A DNA stretch of 14,986 bases from Bacteroidales bacterium UBA5072. GTDB lineage: Bacteria > Bacteroidota > Bacteroidia > Bacteroidales > UBA10428. The DNA lies in NCBI GenBank assembly GCA_002415855.1, contig DIAS01000174.1, positions 1-14,986 on the forward strand, in the 5' to 3' direction. Below are positions 14,570-14,986 of the stretch, piece after piece. The position numbers and the translations under genes were made by a program. The notes beneath the pieces were generated by a model. The model was given only the letters and a program-made list of their open reading frames with translations, searched no databases and was not told the DNA's origin. Position 1 is the first letter of the stretch; every line of letters begins with the position of its first letter.

Positions 14570-14986
14570 TCACTGATTAAAATTCCGGCCTTCTGTAAAA
14601 GCCACCTGCTTTCCGTGCTCAAGTGCTTTTTGCGGATCGATAATTCCATAGAGCTGAATTAATTTCGCAATGACTCCTGTCCAGCCTGTCTGATGGCTTG
14701 CACCAAGCCCTGCGCCGTTATCACCGTGGAAGTACTCGTAAAACAGGATATTGTCACGCCAGTTCGGATCGGTCTGGAACTTTTCCGAACCGCCGAAAAC
14801 AGGTCTCCGGCCTTGTTTATCAAGTGTGAATATCCCTGTTAGTCTGTTGGTTAACTCCTTGCTTACCTCGAAAAGGTTCATCAGGTTTCCTGAGCCTGTC
14901 GGGCATTCAATTTTAAAATTGTTGCCATAATAGAGGTAGAACTGTTGAAGTGCCCTGATAAGCAGAACATTAACAGGCATCCATAC
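14570..14986 (-). CDS. C-terminal part of an MGH1/GH63-like glucosidase, truncated by window edge
   Basis: The frame is open through the last base of the window, so the gene starts outside it and only about 138 C-terminal residues are seen; an internal ATG at 14980 is not the start. The sequence begins VWMPVNVLLIRALQQFYLYYG. It continues with PTGSGNLMNLFEVSKEL, GRRPVFGGSEKFQTDPNWRD, FYEYFHGDNGAGLGASHQTG and WTGVIAKLIQLYG. This matches the end of the (alpha/alpha)6 barrel of the large MGH1-like/GH63-type glucosidases, in which the GxGxSHQTGWTG stretch is characteristic. The likely role is hydrolysis of an alpha-glucoside or alpha-mannoside. The exact substrate and any signal peptide are outside the window. 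Most full-length relatives are about 850-900 residues. Confidence 0.72.
   Translation of the reverse strand, partial: VWMPVNVLLIRALQQFYLYYGNNFKIECPTGSGNLMNLFEVSKELTNRLTGIFTLDKQGRRPVFGGSEKFQTDPNWRDNILFYEYFHGDNGAGLGASHQTGWTGVIAKLIQLYGIIDPQKALEHGKQVAFTEGRNFNQ

Overview
The window looks like chromosomal DNA of a member of the Bacteroidota. The support is indirect. Most starts lack a Shine-Dalgarno sequence. A TAnnTTTG-type -7 element sits in front of the tRNA gene and a near match sits in front of the P-type ATPase. Gene ends carry short perfect palindromes of kinds I recall from Bacteroidota genomes. The protein families (KtrB with an extra N-terminal membrane part, an OtsA-OtsB fusion, cellobiose 2-epimerase, an MGH1/GH63-like glucosidase) also fit. 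No phage, insertion sequence, CRISPR array or integrase is visible.

Layout. 1-878 (+) is the 3' part of a cellobiose 2-epimerase gene cut by the window edge. 920-3454 (-) is a two-gene potassium-uptake operon, ktrB then ktrA. Divergent from it, 3801-8667 (+) is a tight operon: MscS-type mechanosensitive channel, GH15 glucanohydrolase/trehalase-like enzyme, and a fused trehalose-6-phosphate synthase/phosphatase. 8806-9663 (+) is a band-7/stomatin-like membrane protein whose ribosome-binding site lies inside a perfect 13-bp inverted repeat. It converges on 9768-12161 (-), a P3A-type (plasma-membrane H+-ATPase-like) P-type ATPase, with a perfect 40-bp palindrome between the two stop codons. 12162-12896 has no large gene. 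It holds a probable operator/promoter for the ATPase, a doubtful 59-codon ORF, a GC-rich block of hairpins, a tRNA-Cys(GCA) gene on the minus strand and a 20-bp palindrome. 12897-13496 (-) is an unrecognised exported/membrane protein, 13675-14439 (-) is a DUF4239 (bestrophin-like) membrane protein, and 14570-14986 (-) is the C-terminal end of an MGH1/GH63-like glucosidase running off the edge.

How the genes fit together. The centre of the window reads as an osmotic-response block. KtrBA would import K+ as the first response to high osmolarity. OtsA-OtsB would make trehalose as the replacement compatible solute. GH15 could break down trehalose or a related alpha-glucan. MscS would vent solutes on osmotic downshock. 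The band-7 protein and the H+-ATPase-like pump are further membrane-stress or ion-homeostasis functions nearby. The sugar enzymes at both edges could feed glucose into the trehalose pool, but that link is inference.

The least expected elements are the hairpin over the band-7 ribosome-binding site, the tandem response-regulator-like boxes before the ATPase gene, and four different palindrome types placed at gene boundaries.
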